DNA from: Macrocystis pyrifera
Lineage: Eukaryota > Sar > Phaeophyceae > Laminariales > Laminariaceae
Assembly: GCA_031763025.1 (NCBI GenBank)
Contig: JASSKH010000025.1
Location: 1,116,001 to 1,180,000 of the forward strand
Direction: 5' to 3'
Length of the DNA stretch: 64,000 nt
Shown in pieces: positions 11,456 to 23,100 of this stretch (within the stretch, counting starts at the first letter, position 1; the number at the start of each line of letters is the position of its first letter). A model generated the notes under the pieces. That model was not told the origin of the DNA. It ran no database searches and worked only from the letters and a program-made list of their open reading frames with translations. Both the position numbers and the translations under genes were made by a program.

Positions 11456-12309
11456 CTGTGAACGCACACATTGTAGGCGAGAGTGCACAGCGTCAGGAAG
11501 AAGCCTACGGTGAACACGGCGTTTTGATTGTACGCAGGACGTCTGGACGCACAGGTTTGTAGAGGTTCGTAAACACCTTCCCGAATAGCCGCAGGATTGT
11601 GAGATTCGCATGTAGCGGCATCTTTTGTTCCCACCTGGGCGTTGCCACAGATCAGTAAATCGTATTTATTTGTAGGAGCCATGCTACGATGGTAACACCG
11701 CCTTATAGTGATCGTACATCACAGCTTCACCTGCGACCCACTACCGGGAAATAATAAGTGCATTTCAGCAAAACCAAAACTAAAAAATCATATATTTTGT
11801 TCGGTGCGCGAACTATCATAGTCATGTTGCATCAGCCTTCGATCAACAATTATACGTTTGAAACAAGAAACCTGCTCGCCCGACGTCCTTCGCATATTTG
11901 TGCAAGTGCTTCTACGGAACAGAGGCAAAGGGCACGTGTTAGGTTGTATGCACACGACGCGGGATTATGGTAGTAAAAATCATTTACCCGACAGGTTCTC
12001 TATGTGTACCACGTAGCAATTCCACTTCAGCCAAGACTGCCTGCGGTCGTGCTCTACACAAGAGATGCAGAAACTTCGGGTTTGCAACTCGTTTGGGTTT
12101 GGAATGAACGGTTGGTTTTTGGTCCATTTTGAGAGACGTGAACAGAAGTGCGTGGTACAGTTTCGAAAGTGTTGAGCAAAGGTTCTGCCTAGTATGCACA
12201 AGGTTTAGAACGGAGGCCAAGCCCCTCCCTTTTTGGAACATCTAGCATCACTTGACGCGAACCATCAAGAAGAGATAACTTAACACACACAAATCAACTT
12301 ACTACCACT

Positions 12310-13010
12310 ACGAGTACTACTATTGCTGAAGTACTAGCTCGTAGAGTTGTGCCGGCTCAAATGTGTCTTGTACTGCGAGTGGGTGGTGTTTTTTCATGTG
12401 AAATCGCGATATAAACGGTTGTTCGCTGCATTCCAAATACCCAGCCCTCTATCCGCGCTACACACCACGGCAGCCATGCAACTACGGCCAACGTAAGACG
12501 AGACACGGGACGAACAATTACTACCCCGAGTACGTGAAGCTGGCCGACTTCTGTGGACGCTGAGGTTGTCGAACTCGGGTAGGCGCATGTCTAGGAAACG
12601 TTGATGGGATCAAAGAGAGACCAACAGTTAGACTTATAACCTGACGGGCATATACCCAAACATATACGAAGACCGACGAATGTCCAGACACGGCTATAAA
12701 CGCATCTCGACGAAGAGGTCGTACAAGTCAATACACATATCGAAGACATGTGACTGCGGCCAACGTAAGACGAGACATGGGACGAATAATTACCCCGAGT
12801 ACGTGAAGCTGGCCGACCTCTGTGGACGCTACGGTTGTCCAAATCGGGTAGGCGCAGGTCTAGGAAACATTGATGGGATCGACGAGAGACCAACAGTTAG
12901 ACTTATAAACTATATACCCAAACATATACGAAGACCGACAGATGGCCAGGCACGTCTATACACGCATCTCGACGAAGGGGCAGTATAAGTCAATACACAT
13001 ATCAAAGAGG
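12310..13010. repeat. Tandem duplication of about 280 bp inside the array
   Basis: 12470-12745 and 12755-13005 are close direct copies, for example both contain CGAGTACGTGAAGCTGGCCG. More distant relatives lie at 8440-8690 and 10000-10290. The similarity between the adjacent copies is visibly higher than between array units, so this duplication is younger than the array. Confidence 0.75.
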
Positions 13011-13267
13011 CCGTATGGACAACTTGATTACCAGCGTATCTTGGCGTCATATTTTCCACTTCGTCAATCTCAGGTCTAGAGCATTCCGACGTCTTTCTAG
13101 TGTCTACAGGCGGTGCCGGGTGTCTTCCAGACTGGCTGAGCCGCTACGACTACTTACCAATGCGAGTAAACCCACAGTGATTCGGTGCTGAAAACCGTTG
13201 CTTCATGCATTGCTTTCGGATCTTGTGCATTATCAAGGTGCGCCTGCCGTGTACACGATAGAAACGC

Positions 13268-14872
13268 CTAAACAACCGTTGAACCTGACGTGCACAATAA
13301 CCGGGCGAATTATGGTTGCGATGAGAGTTGCAGAGTCCCATGTACAATAGTGTCGGCCGATCAAATGCGTTGTTCGGGTCGACACGACTCACCGCATGTA
13401 GAATCTCCATCCCAATTCCTGCCCTTGCACACGCACTCGTCCTCCGCTTGGCCGCCTGGGTAAACGGACGTTACGTCCAACACTGATACGGATAAAACGG
13501 AGACAATACAGAAGCGGTAGCGAGAACGGTACATGTTATCGAGACATATGCATGTACGTTAGAAACATAAATTCGTGGTTTCAGAGAATTTGAGGCACAT
13601 GTTTATGTCACAACGTCAGCTGTGTTAGCAATGGTGTATCATGCGGTGTCAGCGCTTTGAACCTTTCTCGCGTACGGCAGATATGTATTCCATACTACAA
13701 ACTTGTGCAGCTAGTATCTGACCATACCTTGCGATATCCGGACCTCTTGCATGTTTATCAGGTGTTTATTTTGTCAATCAAAACTGAAGAAACACGTTTC
13801 GAGGCCCAGGGGTGGTCACCTTAGAGAGGAATTTTCACATAAAGTGCAACGTGCAGCCTAGCGCTGAAGTGTACGTGATGCCGCACTCTTGGTGGTGACT
13901 TGCGCATGTGTATTGCATGCTGACACGTATTCTGGCAAATATCGAACGAACCAACGTCGAGAGGTAGCTTCCACGCCCTTCGCTTAATAAATGCCAGTCA
14001 AGGACGCCCGATGAACTTACTTGAGCACATAAAGTTAGCTTTGCAGCACTTTCTTCCGAGGCAGTCGTCGTCAGTCCTGCACACTGTGTGGTCACACATT
14101 GCAGACGAGGGGCACAGCGGCAGGTAGAAAGCCATCGTGAACATAGCGTATAGAAATCGTGCAGAATGTCTGGACATACAGGTTCGTACAGGTTCAGATA
14201 CGCACTCCAGAATTGCAAAGGATTATGAGTTCCGCATCAAGCGGCATTTTTGGTGTCCGCGTTTGCGTTGCCACAGATCAGTAAGTGCATGTTATTTTTA
14301 GAAGCCATGCTACGATTGTGATAGTACAAATATTCTACCCAATACGTTTCGACGTGTACCGCAGCAATTGCACTTCAGCAGAACCTGCATACAGTCGTAC
14401 CCTGCTTCCGAGATGCCAACGCCAGGTGTTGCGGGCGGCGTCTTTAGGCCTGGAATCAGCGCTTGCCTTTCGTGGGTTGTGAAGAAGGTAGAGGAAGTAC
14501 CTGATATGAACTATGTACACATGACTCAAACGCTATGTGTACAGCGGTATGCAAAACGTTTAGAAATGAGGGCGAGACCCCCCCTTTTAAAGCATCTACC
14601 ATTACGTGTCGCCAACCACCAAGAAGAGGTAAGTGAAGGGCACGAACAAATACTCCCTCTGCCGCATATTGTAGGCATCTCCTGTTTCCGTATGTTGCGG
14701 AGCAGTCCATGTCTGACGGGCAAGCGATGGGGCCGAACCACGGAAGCTCGGTGTGGACTTTGCGTTTACACATGCTACAAAAATGTTTTTTTATCACACC
14801 TTGTGCCAAGCCCGTGGGTATCATGGCAAGGACCACGAACCCGACCAGTAGAAGCAAATCCATGGCCCTCAT
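13268..14872 (-). CDS. Secreted cysteine-rich peptide, copy 5 (complete four-exon model, 71 residues)
   Basis: Exon 1 is 14800-14872 (73 nt), exon 2 is 14021-14083 (63 nt), exon 3 is 13393-13455 (63 nt) and exon 4 is 13268-13284 (17 nt ending TAG). The total is 216 nt with all three introns in phase 1. Exon 1 starts at a true ATG and encodes MRAMDLLLLVGFVVLAMIP followed by TGLAQ, a classical signal peptide with a short N-region, hydrophobic core and small residues before a likely cleavage site. Its donor is AAG|GTGTGA. Exon 2 reads CRTDDDCLGRKCCKANFMCS and exon 3 carries C-V-C and a last cysteine. The exon 2/3 junction codon is AGC, so the C-S-C of the paralogues becomes C-S-S and eight cysteines remain. 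I expect a secreted, disulfide-rich peptide of about 47 residues. Function is unknown; defence, signalling and wall-associated roles are all possible. Confidence 0.62.
14640..14722 (-). pseudogene. Degenerate extra cysteine-rich exon inside intron 1 of copy 5
   Basis: On the minus strand this stretch begins C-P-S-D-M-D-C, matching the C-x5-C start of exon 2. In another frame it ends C-G-R-G-S-I-C-S-C, matching the C-x5-C-S-C end. The two halves are out of frame with each other and no GTAAGT donor follows, so it looks like a frameshifted exon 2 relic. It is continuous in frame with the signal-peptide exon if intron 1 is not removed. Confidence 0.4.
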
Positions 14873-14889
14873 GTCACGCTCCTAGTCCG

Positions 14890-15360
14890 GTTGCGGTGCT
14901 GACAAGCAGGGAATGTGATAGACGGTGAGATAAGAGGAGACGTGTGGAATGATATAGTGTGGATCACGTTGGTGAAGAGAGTTTTACACAAGAATAGGGG
15001 TTGTCTGCATGGGACAGAAACAAGACGCACATAGGAGCTTTCTACCTACGCAAGTACCCTATAAATGAATGAGTAGCTGGTGCACTGTTCGTCAGCAGCC
15101 AGGAGGAAACATGATGAACCGGTAGTAGTTCAAGCCCGCACAGATACGTGGGATACAGCTCGAAAGTTTGCCGGGGGTGCAACCGGGCACTACTTTTGGA
15201 CCTCCAGCACGGAGTTTATTCTTGGGGGATAATTTCGATAGACAATTGTCGTTCAAAATTGAGGGCTACGTGAAGCTGAACATAAGCAGGATCGCACACT
15301 AGGGGTTGAGGTTTTATTTAACGGGGAGATTGTGGTAGATGTTAGTTGCGGCAGTAATAT
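14890..15360. other. No supported gene; possible upstream region of copy 5
   Basis: No coding feature is recognised. Because exon 1 of copy 5 starts at 14872 on the minus strand, its promoter should lie here, but I see no convincing core element. Confidence 0.35.
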
Positions 15361-15372
15361 AGTGCCGCTACT

Positions 15373-15860
15373 ATTGCCCCCAATTCTACTACTGCTACTC
15401 TATCACTACTATTCCTACTCATGTTACTTCTACTTCTATTGCTACCAATTGTAATACTAATCCTTCTGGTACTACTACACTACTACTGTACAAATACTTC
15501 CACTATTCCTATCACTGCTACACCTACTTCTACTACTACAACTGCTACCTCCACGACTGCTACTACTCCTACTTTCTACGACTACCGCTGCTTCCACTAT
15601 TACTACTACTCCTCCTCCTCCTCCTCCTCCTCCTCCTCCTCCTCCTCCTCCTACTACTACTACTACTACTTGATATTGCTACTGCTGCCGCTACCGTGAC
15701 CGGCTTCCGCTTCAGCTACCGCTGCTACTTCCGCTACCGCTACCACTACCACTAATGCGGCCTCTACTGCTTCTACCACCGTTGCAGGTACCGCTACCGC
15801 TACGGCAACGGCAACGGCTATCACTACCTCTAACGTAGCTACCGCTATCGCTACCACTAA
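15373..15860. repeat. Compound microsatellite (ACT/CTA, CTC, GCTACC)
   Basis: Long imperfect ACT/CTA tract, then an almost perfect CTC run at about 15611-15650, a CTA run, and an imperfect GCTACC hexamer tract to about 15860. Open frames spanning it (Ser/Tyr-rich on plus, Val/Ala-rich on minus) are products of the repeat and not genes. Confidence 0.92.
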
Positions 15861-16261
15861 CGATACTGCTACCACGTGTCCATATGAAGCAACACGGGCC
15901 TCCAAAAGGCTGGTAGTTCCGTTGCCACAACTTTGTTTTCGTATTGGTGAATAATGTTAGTCTAGTGTCCGGTTCGGTTTTCCAAGGGGTCGGGCAGTTT
16001 GCCGTGTGAGAGCTACGAGGCACATCCTGGTGGAATCAAGATACGGGCGTAGACCTAACCCAACTCCCAATCCTAGCCTAGACCTTGAACCCAATTCGAA
16101 CCCCAAACGACTCAGAAACGGACACGAAGCGCGGTGCGCCGCTTTTTTTTTTTTCCCCGAACCTGCGGTCTACTGTTCCCGCCCTCACACCATCAGTGAT
16201 ATTCGAATTCCTGGAAACATCTCGGAAACTTCCCCCCGTTCACGTCGTGAATTACTAGATA

Positions 16262-16594
16262 TTGTGTTTGAAGGGACAATGGCGCCCTCAGGAATGCGTC
16301 AAGTACCCGCGCGTAGGTGTTTCGGCAGCATATGCATATGACCCGGAATTAGAGTGGGGGATTTGCAACCAAAGCCCGTATTTCGTAGTTGTAGAACAGT
16401 TGATGAAACAGTACAAGAATCCTGAGGTTTTTAGCCCTTTCTTGCACTTTTTTGGGCCCAAGAAATTACTACCCATCATGGTAACGAGGTTTCTCCGCCC
16501 GCGCCATCTTCGAAGACGACTTTCTAAGAGATATATGATCCGCCTGGAGAACGGCAACATTGTAGTGAAGGCCTTTTCTTCATCGGTGATGTAG
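16262..16594 (+). CDS. Unassigned open frame, about 110 codons
   Basis: The open frame has protein-like composition: an acidic/aromatic stretch DPELEWG, a hydrophobic segment around FLHFFGPKKLLP, then a basic cluster RPRHLRRRLSKR. There is no ATG at its start; the first codon of the frame is TTG, so a real product would need an upstream exon or would be a decayed fragment. A partly overlapping frame (16006-16341) ends in RSRRELLDIVFEGTM and may be the same reading displaced by a frameshift. No family recognised. Confidence 0.25.
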   Translation: MCLKGQWRPQECVKYPRVGVSAAYAYDPELEWGICNQSPYFVVVEQLMKQYKNPEVFSPFLHFFGPKKLLPIMVTRFLRPRHLRRRLSKRYMIRLENGNIVVKAFSSSVM

Positions 16595-16799
16595 CCATTA
16601 TGCTACGTTTCAGCGTTTGTTCGAGATTTTTGTGCTACTCGCTCGCAACTTCGAGAGCACGAAAAAATCTTGTGAGTCGCTTCTGGGTGCATACGACTGC
16701 CTTCTGGCGCACCCGATACCCTCAATCATCCTGCCAAGAGCATCCCTCAATTTCGCGGGTTGTAGTATGCTGTGAGGAGCTGTAGCTATCCGCAAGTCA

Positions 16800-17850
16800 G
16801 GTGCAAACGTTCAGTTGGGGATTGGTTTTCGTCTCATTTGGTGCACCCCGAATTTAAACCAATTTCGACAACTGCAGCACCTCTAAGTCGAGAGGTAGGC
16901 CTCTGTTGAGAACGGGCGGGAGATCAATCTCGGGAGAAACACAAGCTGCTGTGATGAACCTCTTTGAAGTCACCATCGCTCTCTGGAAAGCACGAACCAG
17001 CCGAGGTTGTAAACGCAGCGTGTGTAACTAGCGATGTGTTTTTCTGTTCCCATAAAACATCTAAATAAGAGAGTGACCGGAAGCCCGGGAACTAGGGGAC
17101 GCTTGGGTGCCAGCGTCCCTTCAATGGATTAAGCTGTTCAAGATAACGCAAGGCATGTCTGTCCATATATTCCCCCAATTTCTTGAAGAACTGACCGCGT
17201 AGAACCAAAATGGCAAGCGTAGTAACGCCTAATATTGATGTTGCACTAAACCCAAATAGGCACAAGGCAACGCCTTATAACCGTTGCTTTCACCGCAGTA
17301 AAGTCCAAGTGTCCCCGCTATTTTTCGCGTTGTTTGCACTCACTAAGGCGCGAATATGAACAAAATACTCACTTAGGAATACCCGGCAAGAATGAGACAT
17401 AAAAAAATCACCATTCGGTAACGGGTTGGCAGAGGTTCATAGAACACGCGATCAGAACTTCAGCGTATATTTCCAACAACGACGACTCTATTTCATGCCT
17501 TACGAAAGTTAGGGCGGTTGCTTTCGACCGGCTCGTAAGGCGTCATGAAATCATATGCAAAGGGAGTGAATAATATATATACGTACAAGCAAGAATTCCA
17601 CTTTTTCTTTTTTGGCATGCTGCTCTCCGGCGGCCGAAGGTTCTTTCTCGCACTTTCGGCTGCAGGGCTAGCAATGGGGGCGTGGGTACACTTTGATGCA
17701 TGTCTGGATCTGGGCCGCGCTCCGTGGCGGTGCTCGCCGAGCTGGCTCAATTTAACAAGGATATTGTTTCCGCCTCGACGAGCTGAGTAGGCAACATGGA
17801 AAACCCAACATATCCTGAAATGTTTAGTTCACATTTTTTTCATGGGTGAA
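16800..17850. other. No supported gene
   Basis: Short open frames only. One plus-strand frame (17545-17790) begins with a hydrophobic stretch but is short and poly-Phe-rich from a T run, so I do not call it. Confidence 0.35.
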
Positions 17851-17889
17851 TAGCCCGCCACCCTCGAACACTTTATCAAGGCCCCTCTG

Positions 17890-18770
17890 CTGTACATTAA
17901 TTTTCAACCTCAGCAGAAGAAGTAGCAGTAGAAGGACAGCAGCAGCAGCAGCAGCAGCAGCGACAACAACATACAGCAGCTACAGTACACGTCTGTCGGC
18001 CGTCGTATCTGTTGCCCCAAGCTCTTTGACGGGTACTTTGACGGGTAGTGTACACCTAACACCGAGCACGTTCGTGACCACAAACCTGCCCCCCTCGATC
18101 CCTCTACCAGGGAGAATTCGTTGCCCAGTAGTAGTGTCATACCTAGCAAGTTGCCCAGTCGCAGGCTCTCAGCCGCAGGTAAACGAAACGGGCAAGAGCT
18201 ACAGAGCCAGGCCCATACTGCCCCCCCGTCTCGCTGTACTGCCTCGGCGTGTCACCCGCCACAGACCACACTTCCCTACTGCCTGGCTGATGTTGTACTT
18301 GTAATAAAAATTCAGGACACGTATGATACGACGAGCTGTATGCACTTTTCAAAACGAAGATTGTTTTCTGCTCAACTCTCTCTGCGTTGAAAATATCACC
18401 ATATTTGAAATCGCCTGATTTTCCCTGTCATGTTTTTTGGTCAACCTCAGCAGCAGCAGAAGATAAAACAGCACAGAAGATATAGCAGCAGCAGTAAACA
18501 TCTGTCGAGCCACAATGTTTCACCCAGCCCTTTGACGTACATCACACACCTCATACCGACAACGAATGTGACCACAAAGCAAACTACCTTAGGCCCGTCT
18601 ACCTGGCGGACATTGGTACCAGATGTGTACTGTGTATGTAAGTATCATACCTAGCGAGTGTTCCAGCCGCACGCTCTCAGCAACAGGCAATCTTGCCGGG
18701 CAAGAATCATAGTGCCAGGCTCATTCTGCCACCCGTCTCCCTCTACTCCCCTGTCTCGGTGTGCATCTGG
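17890..18770. repeat. Direct duplication of a CAG-rich segment of about 350-400 bp
   Basis: 17900-18290 and 18440-18770 share a common order: TCAACCTCAGCAG, a CAG-rich tract, TTTGACG, GTGACCACAAA, ATACCTAGC, GCTCTCAGC and GTGCCAGGCTCAT/GAGCCAGGCCCAT. The copies are diverged and carry different CAG lengths. Not coding in any consistent frame. Confidence 0.65.
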
Positions 18771-18779
18771 CATCGTCAT

Positions 18780-19170
18780 AATGATAGTTGTAGTAGTAGT
18801 AGTAGCAGTAGTAATACTACTAGTAGTCGCAGTATTAGTAGAAGTAGGAGTAGTATTAATAGTAGTAGTATGAATAGTAGTATGAATAGTATTAGCAGCA
18901 GCAGTAGTAGTAGTAGTAGCAATAGTAGCAGTAGTAGTAGTAATAGTAGTATCGATCGTACTACTACAGTAGTAGCAGTAGTAGTGGGTAGTATTAATAG
19001 TTCTGCTGTTGCCACGAGTCTGCTGCTGTAACCATGAGCATATTATACTCCTTTTACAGGCCTTAATTTCAACGTAGAGAGAAGCATTTTAGTGACAAGT
19101 GTAGATATGTTTTTCATTATGCCCTCAATCGTGTGTAGACCTTTACAGGAACATATTATTAGGATCGGGA
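18780..19170. repeat. AGT-microsatellite-headed dispersed repeat, copy 1
   Basis: An AGT/TAG trinucleotide tract (18785-18980) is followed by a conserved stretch beginning TGCCACGAGTCTGCT and containing GCCCTCAATCGTGTGTA. The same order occurs at 33641-34110, and shorter relatives lie at 20050-20170 and 34120-34280. Confidence 0.65.
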
Positions 19171-19179
19171 ACCGATATG

Positions 19180-20050
19180 ATAATAATCTGCAGTTTGTCG
19201 TTGTAGATAGAATCAAGCGTTAAATTTGATATTATTTGGCCGGGTACGTATCAGTGTACGTAACTCTCACCTCGACGGCAGCAGCTGACATTTTTTTATT
19301 AAACACGCTTGTGGGAGTACCAAGTGGATACCGCACGAAACGGTGCCGGTAGACTGGTAGAACAGTCGAACAGACAGGGCCGTGGCTTGTACCCGGACAG
19401 CGGTCGCTCGCTGGGCCAGGTATTCGTGAATTATGATTCATCTCTAGCGGCGATTCGTGAAAAATGAAAAAAAAACAACATCGGAGGTGGAGCGCTTGAT
19501 GCGATGTTCATACGTGGCATAGACAGCGAGGGCGAAAGCGGGGACAACGTGCCCCCTATCGACCGGTAGGTTATTATGGGCAGATAAGAGTGTCCCTAAC
19601 CCCGGTGCTTATGGGGCGAGGGCGTGCGCGCTTGTATGTGGCTTGAGCGAGTTTTGCTGAATGTGCAAACAAAAAGCGGCCTAATAGCAACGATTGACCC
19701 TCATGATCAAGCACATGAAAAATGTAGTATCATACTCGTAGCCGAGAGAATGGTCGCGTTGGCAGGGTGATTGCGCCTTGTGATACTCTCGGCAGCCTGG
19801 GCGTGAATACACCACGACATTTCGAGTGTTTATGGCACAACGAAGGATGGCATTTATATGTATCACGATAGCAAGCGGTTGGCGTATACTATTGCTGGTA
19901 TGTAGGTCGAGGGGTCTTGTCATTTGTTTGCTGCACAGCAGTACATATACGTTCAAATTCAATAGCTGTGCTGGTTGCGGCAGGGCCACAAAAACAAAAA
20001 ATGTTGCTGGATATTGTGCATTGTATATTCTGCCGAGTTGCTACATATTA
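19180..20050. other. No supported gene
   Basis: No domain, repeat partner or splice-bounded exon was recognised in this stretch. Confidence 0.35.
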
Positions 20051-20164
20051 TTATTAATAGTGATGTTAGAGTTCTTCTGCTGCTGTTGCCACGTGTCTGC
20101 TGCTGTCGCCGTCAGTACTTATATGACAAATGAAGATAACGTTTTTATCGTGCCTCAACCGTAC

Positions 20165-23100
20165 GTATAGATGCGATCATCAAGGTCCTTCACAAAAAGA
20201 AGGGATTTCGCTTCTTGCTCACGCAGCAAAGTTTTGTTGAAAATCGTCGCGTCCCGCCTCAGCAACTACTGCGAGTCCGAGGGAGTACTCCCGGGGGAAC
20301 AGTGCGGCTTCCGCCCCGCACGATCAACGATTGGTATGTTGTTCGTCGTGCGCCGGTAGCAATAGCTCGGACGACAGAGGAATATCTCCCCGTGCTTGTG
20401 CTTTATCGATTAGCAGAAAGCGCACGGTTCTGTCGACCGAGAGCTACTATGGGGGGTACTGACAAGCTTTGGCGTACCATCCAAGATGCTGACAAATATC
20501 CGTAGTTTCCACGAAAGCACGTGGGCTCGCGCGCGTACGGATAACGGCGAGCACTCGGAATGGTTCGATGTCACGTAGGGGCTTCGGCAAGGCTGCATGC
20601 TATCACCGTTACTGTTCGACGTGTTCTTCGCTGTTGCGCGACACGTCGTACTAGTACGCTTCAGCCAAGACAAAGCCGTCGTAAGGGATTTGGTTCAACA
20701 CGGTGATGCTGGAGTAGTCGAACAGAGGAGAAGGAGCCGTTGGCGTGCGTGAGAAGGGCTGTATGGGGCATGTTGTACACCGATAACGCAGGAATTGTTT
20801 CTTAAGTCAGCTGAGGGGCTCGCGAAAATGATGACAGTCATCGTGACTGTCTTCGAAGCAGCAGGCCTCACGACACCGGACAAGAATACAGAGACAATCG
20901 AGACAATGCTTTTACTAACAGCAAACCAGGCAACCCTCGCACCACCGCTCGTCAACGAAGCAGCAGGCCAGAGGTATGAACAGACGGCCCAGTTCTTATA
21001 CCTAGGTGGCATTATCCACGAAATCTCAGACCTCTCGTTCGAAATCGCCCAACGGATCCGTCTCATGCGGGCATGCATCAAACGGTTTAGCCCGGAGTTG
21101 TATGATAGGGCGACCGCTCCCCTTAGCCTGAAAGTCTGAATACTGAAGGCCGAGGTGATTGAGACCCGGCGGTACGGGTGAGTGACGTGGACCCTCAGAG
21201 CGGAACACTTTGCCACGCTTCGAACGGCTCACCACCAAGTGCGCTTGCGAGTCATTGGCTTCCAGCGATGATTTCGTACTGACCACGCCACTCTCTCGTA
21301 CGCGAAGGCCCTCAAGATGACACGTTGCGAGAGCGCCGAAACGACCATCCGTAAACGGCGGCTCTTCTTTGCGGGGGCCGTGGCACGGCAAAGCAAAGAG
21401 CGATTACCCAGTCGGGAAATGTGCGGGACGATGGCTGGTGGGGAGGCCCCGAGACCTGACGGTCAGTTTTAACACCTAAGGGTCAACGGAACTTGCCCCC
21501 TTAGCGTTTGGAGTTGAGACCGCACTGTGGTCCACCGCAGCAAAAAAGGCGGGGAAGTGGTACCGAGGGATCCTTCACGCAGCCGAACGGTTCATGGCGA
21601 GGTGGCATGAGGATGAGGCACAACTGAGTAGGCAGCGCCGCGCATCCGCCATGGGTGGTGTCCAAGGGAATGGCGGGAAGGTGTGTAAGAAGAGAGGTGG
21701 AAGGAAACCCGACCAAGGGAATGCGGGGAGGGGGGGGAACAGGAGGAGTAGAAGGGAAACTGCGGTGGACGAAAGTAGGAAGGAGACGGCAGACAGGGTA
21801 GCAAGGCACCAGGCAGACTAGGAAGTAGAACATGCCGATGCTACTCGTGTCGCCAGCTGGTGCAGCTGGTACGAACGTGGTCTTCCTTGGTCTTCATTTT
21901 GTTCTTGTTTTTTCTTCCTGCGGTTGATCCTCTGTGATTTTCGTTTCATTTCTTTCTCTTCCCTGCTTCGTCTGATAAGCCTTAAGAAAGGAGTCGTGTG
22001 GCGTGGGTGGATGACGAGCCGTTTTTGCTTGTTTTGTGTTATCTGACGCCGAGGGGCAGGGCACAGTTGACGAAGGCAGGACGGAAACGGCCGACAGAAT
22101 GGCAAGGTCCCAAGCGGACAATTAATAATAGGGAGAATCTGGCTATGCTACTTGTACCACAAACTGCTGCCGCTACCTGGAGGGTATTTTGGGCTTCGGA
22201 TTGCCTGTTATTTTCCCTTGGCTCTTAGTCTCATTCTGTTTGTTAGTAGAGTGTTTTTTTTTTTGTTCAGAGCGCTTTTTTTTTCAAGTGTCTGCCACAT
22301 CCCCTGCGGGGCGTCACGACAGTTTTTTTTCTTTTCTACTTTGCTTTGTCTCTTTCGATTTGTTTTCGTTTTTTTTTGTTTGCTTTCGTTTTCTCTAATT
22401 CATAGAATACGTATGTCGTGCCGGTCATATCCAGCATAGTGACATGGTATTGCACTGTCTACCGTGCTTACTGTTTACGTAACAATGTACAGTATTAATA
22501 GTATCTCTGTGGCGTAGTTTTGTGACCATCTCTCCAGGATTTAAGAATCTGGACGGACACTGGTTGTGCTGGATGTCGACGGGTAGAAAGAACGGATGAA
22601 TATGAACAACACACACACAAATTTTTCTCTTCTTTTTTTTTCTTTCCTTTATTCCCGTTTGTTTTGTGTCTCTGTCTGTCCCTCCCTTTTTACTTTTTGC
22701 TACCTGCTGTTTCTTTTTGGTTTGCTTCGTCGTCTTCCTCTTCGTTTTCGATTTTTTGTCTATAAGTTTCTTTTTTTTTCTCCTCTGGTGTACTTACTAG
22801 CGGAGTAAGTATGTTTGTTTTTGTTCTTGTCTCTGTTCTACACCCCTGGCGTAGCTTGCGAGCCTGCAATCTGCGAAAAATTGCGCATTTGTTTTCTTTT
22901 CCTGATTTCTTGCTTTTTTGCTTTGATCGATTACTTTTTTTTCTCTTTTCCCTTGTTGATTTTTGTTTGTTCGATATCGTTTTCCGAGTTTTCGACGTCG
23001 AGTTTTTTGTTTTCATTCTGTCTATTTTTTCCTGGGTAGTATGCGGTCTTCGCGGTTTCTGTGGCGATTTATACAGCGTACCGCATGTACCTGATACGCA

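Noticed and set aside
14368..14928. 186-codon plus-strand frame
   Set aside because: It runs antisense to the signal-peptide exon and through array spacer blocks. The equivalent frame is not open in the other units.
15421..15905. Ser/Tyr-rich and Val/Ala-rich open frames of about 80-90 codons
   Set aside because: They are translations of the ACT/CTC/GCTACC microsatellite and change content with frame.
16060..16110. Degenerate telomeric repeat (AACCC-rich stretch)
   Set aside because: Units are irregular and do not match a TTTAGGG or TTAGGG register.
18693..19031. Poly-Ser, poly-Leu and poly-Val open frames
   Set aside because: Produced by the AGT tract. The same type recurs at 33592-33997.
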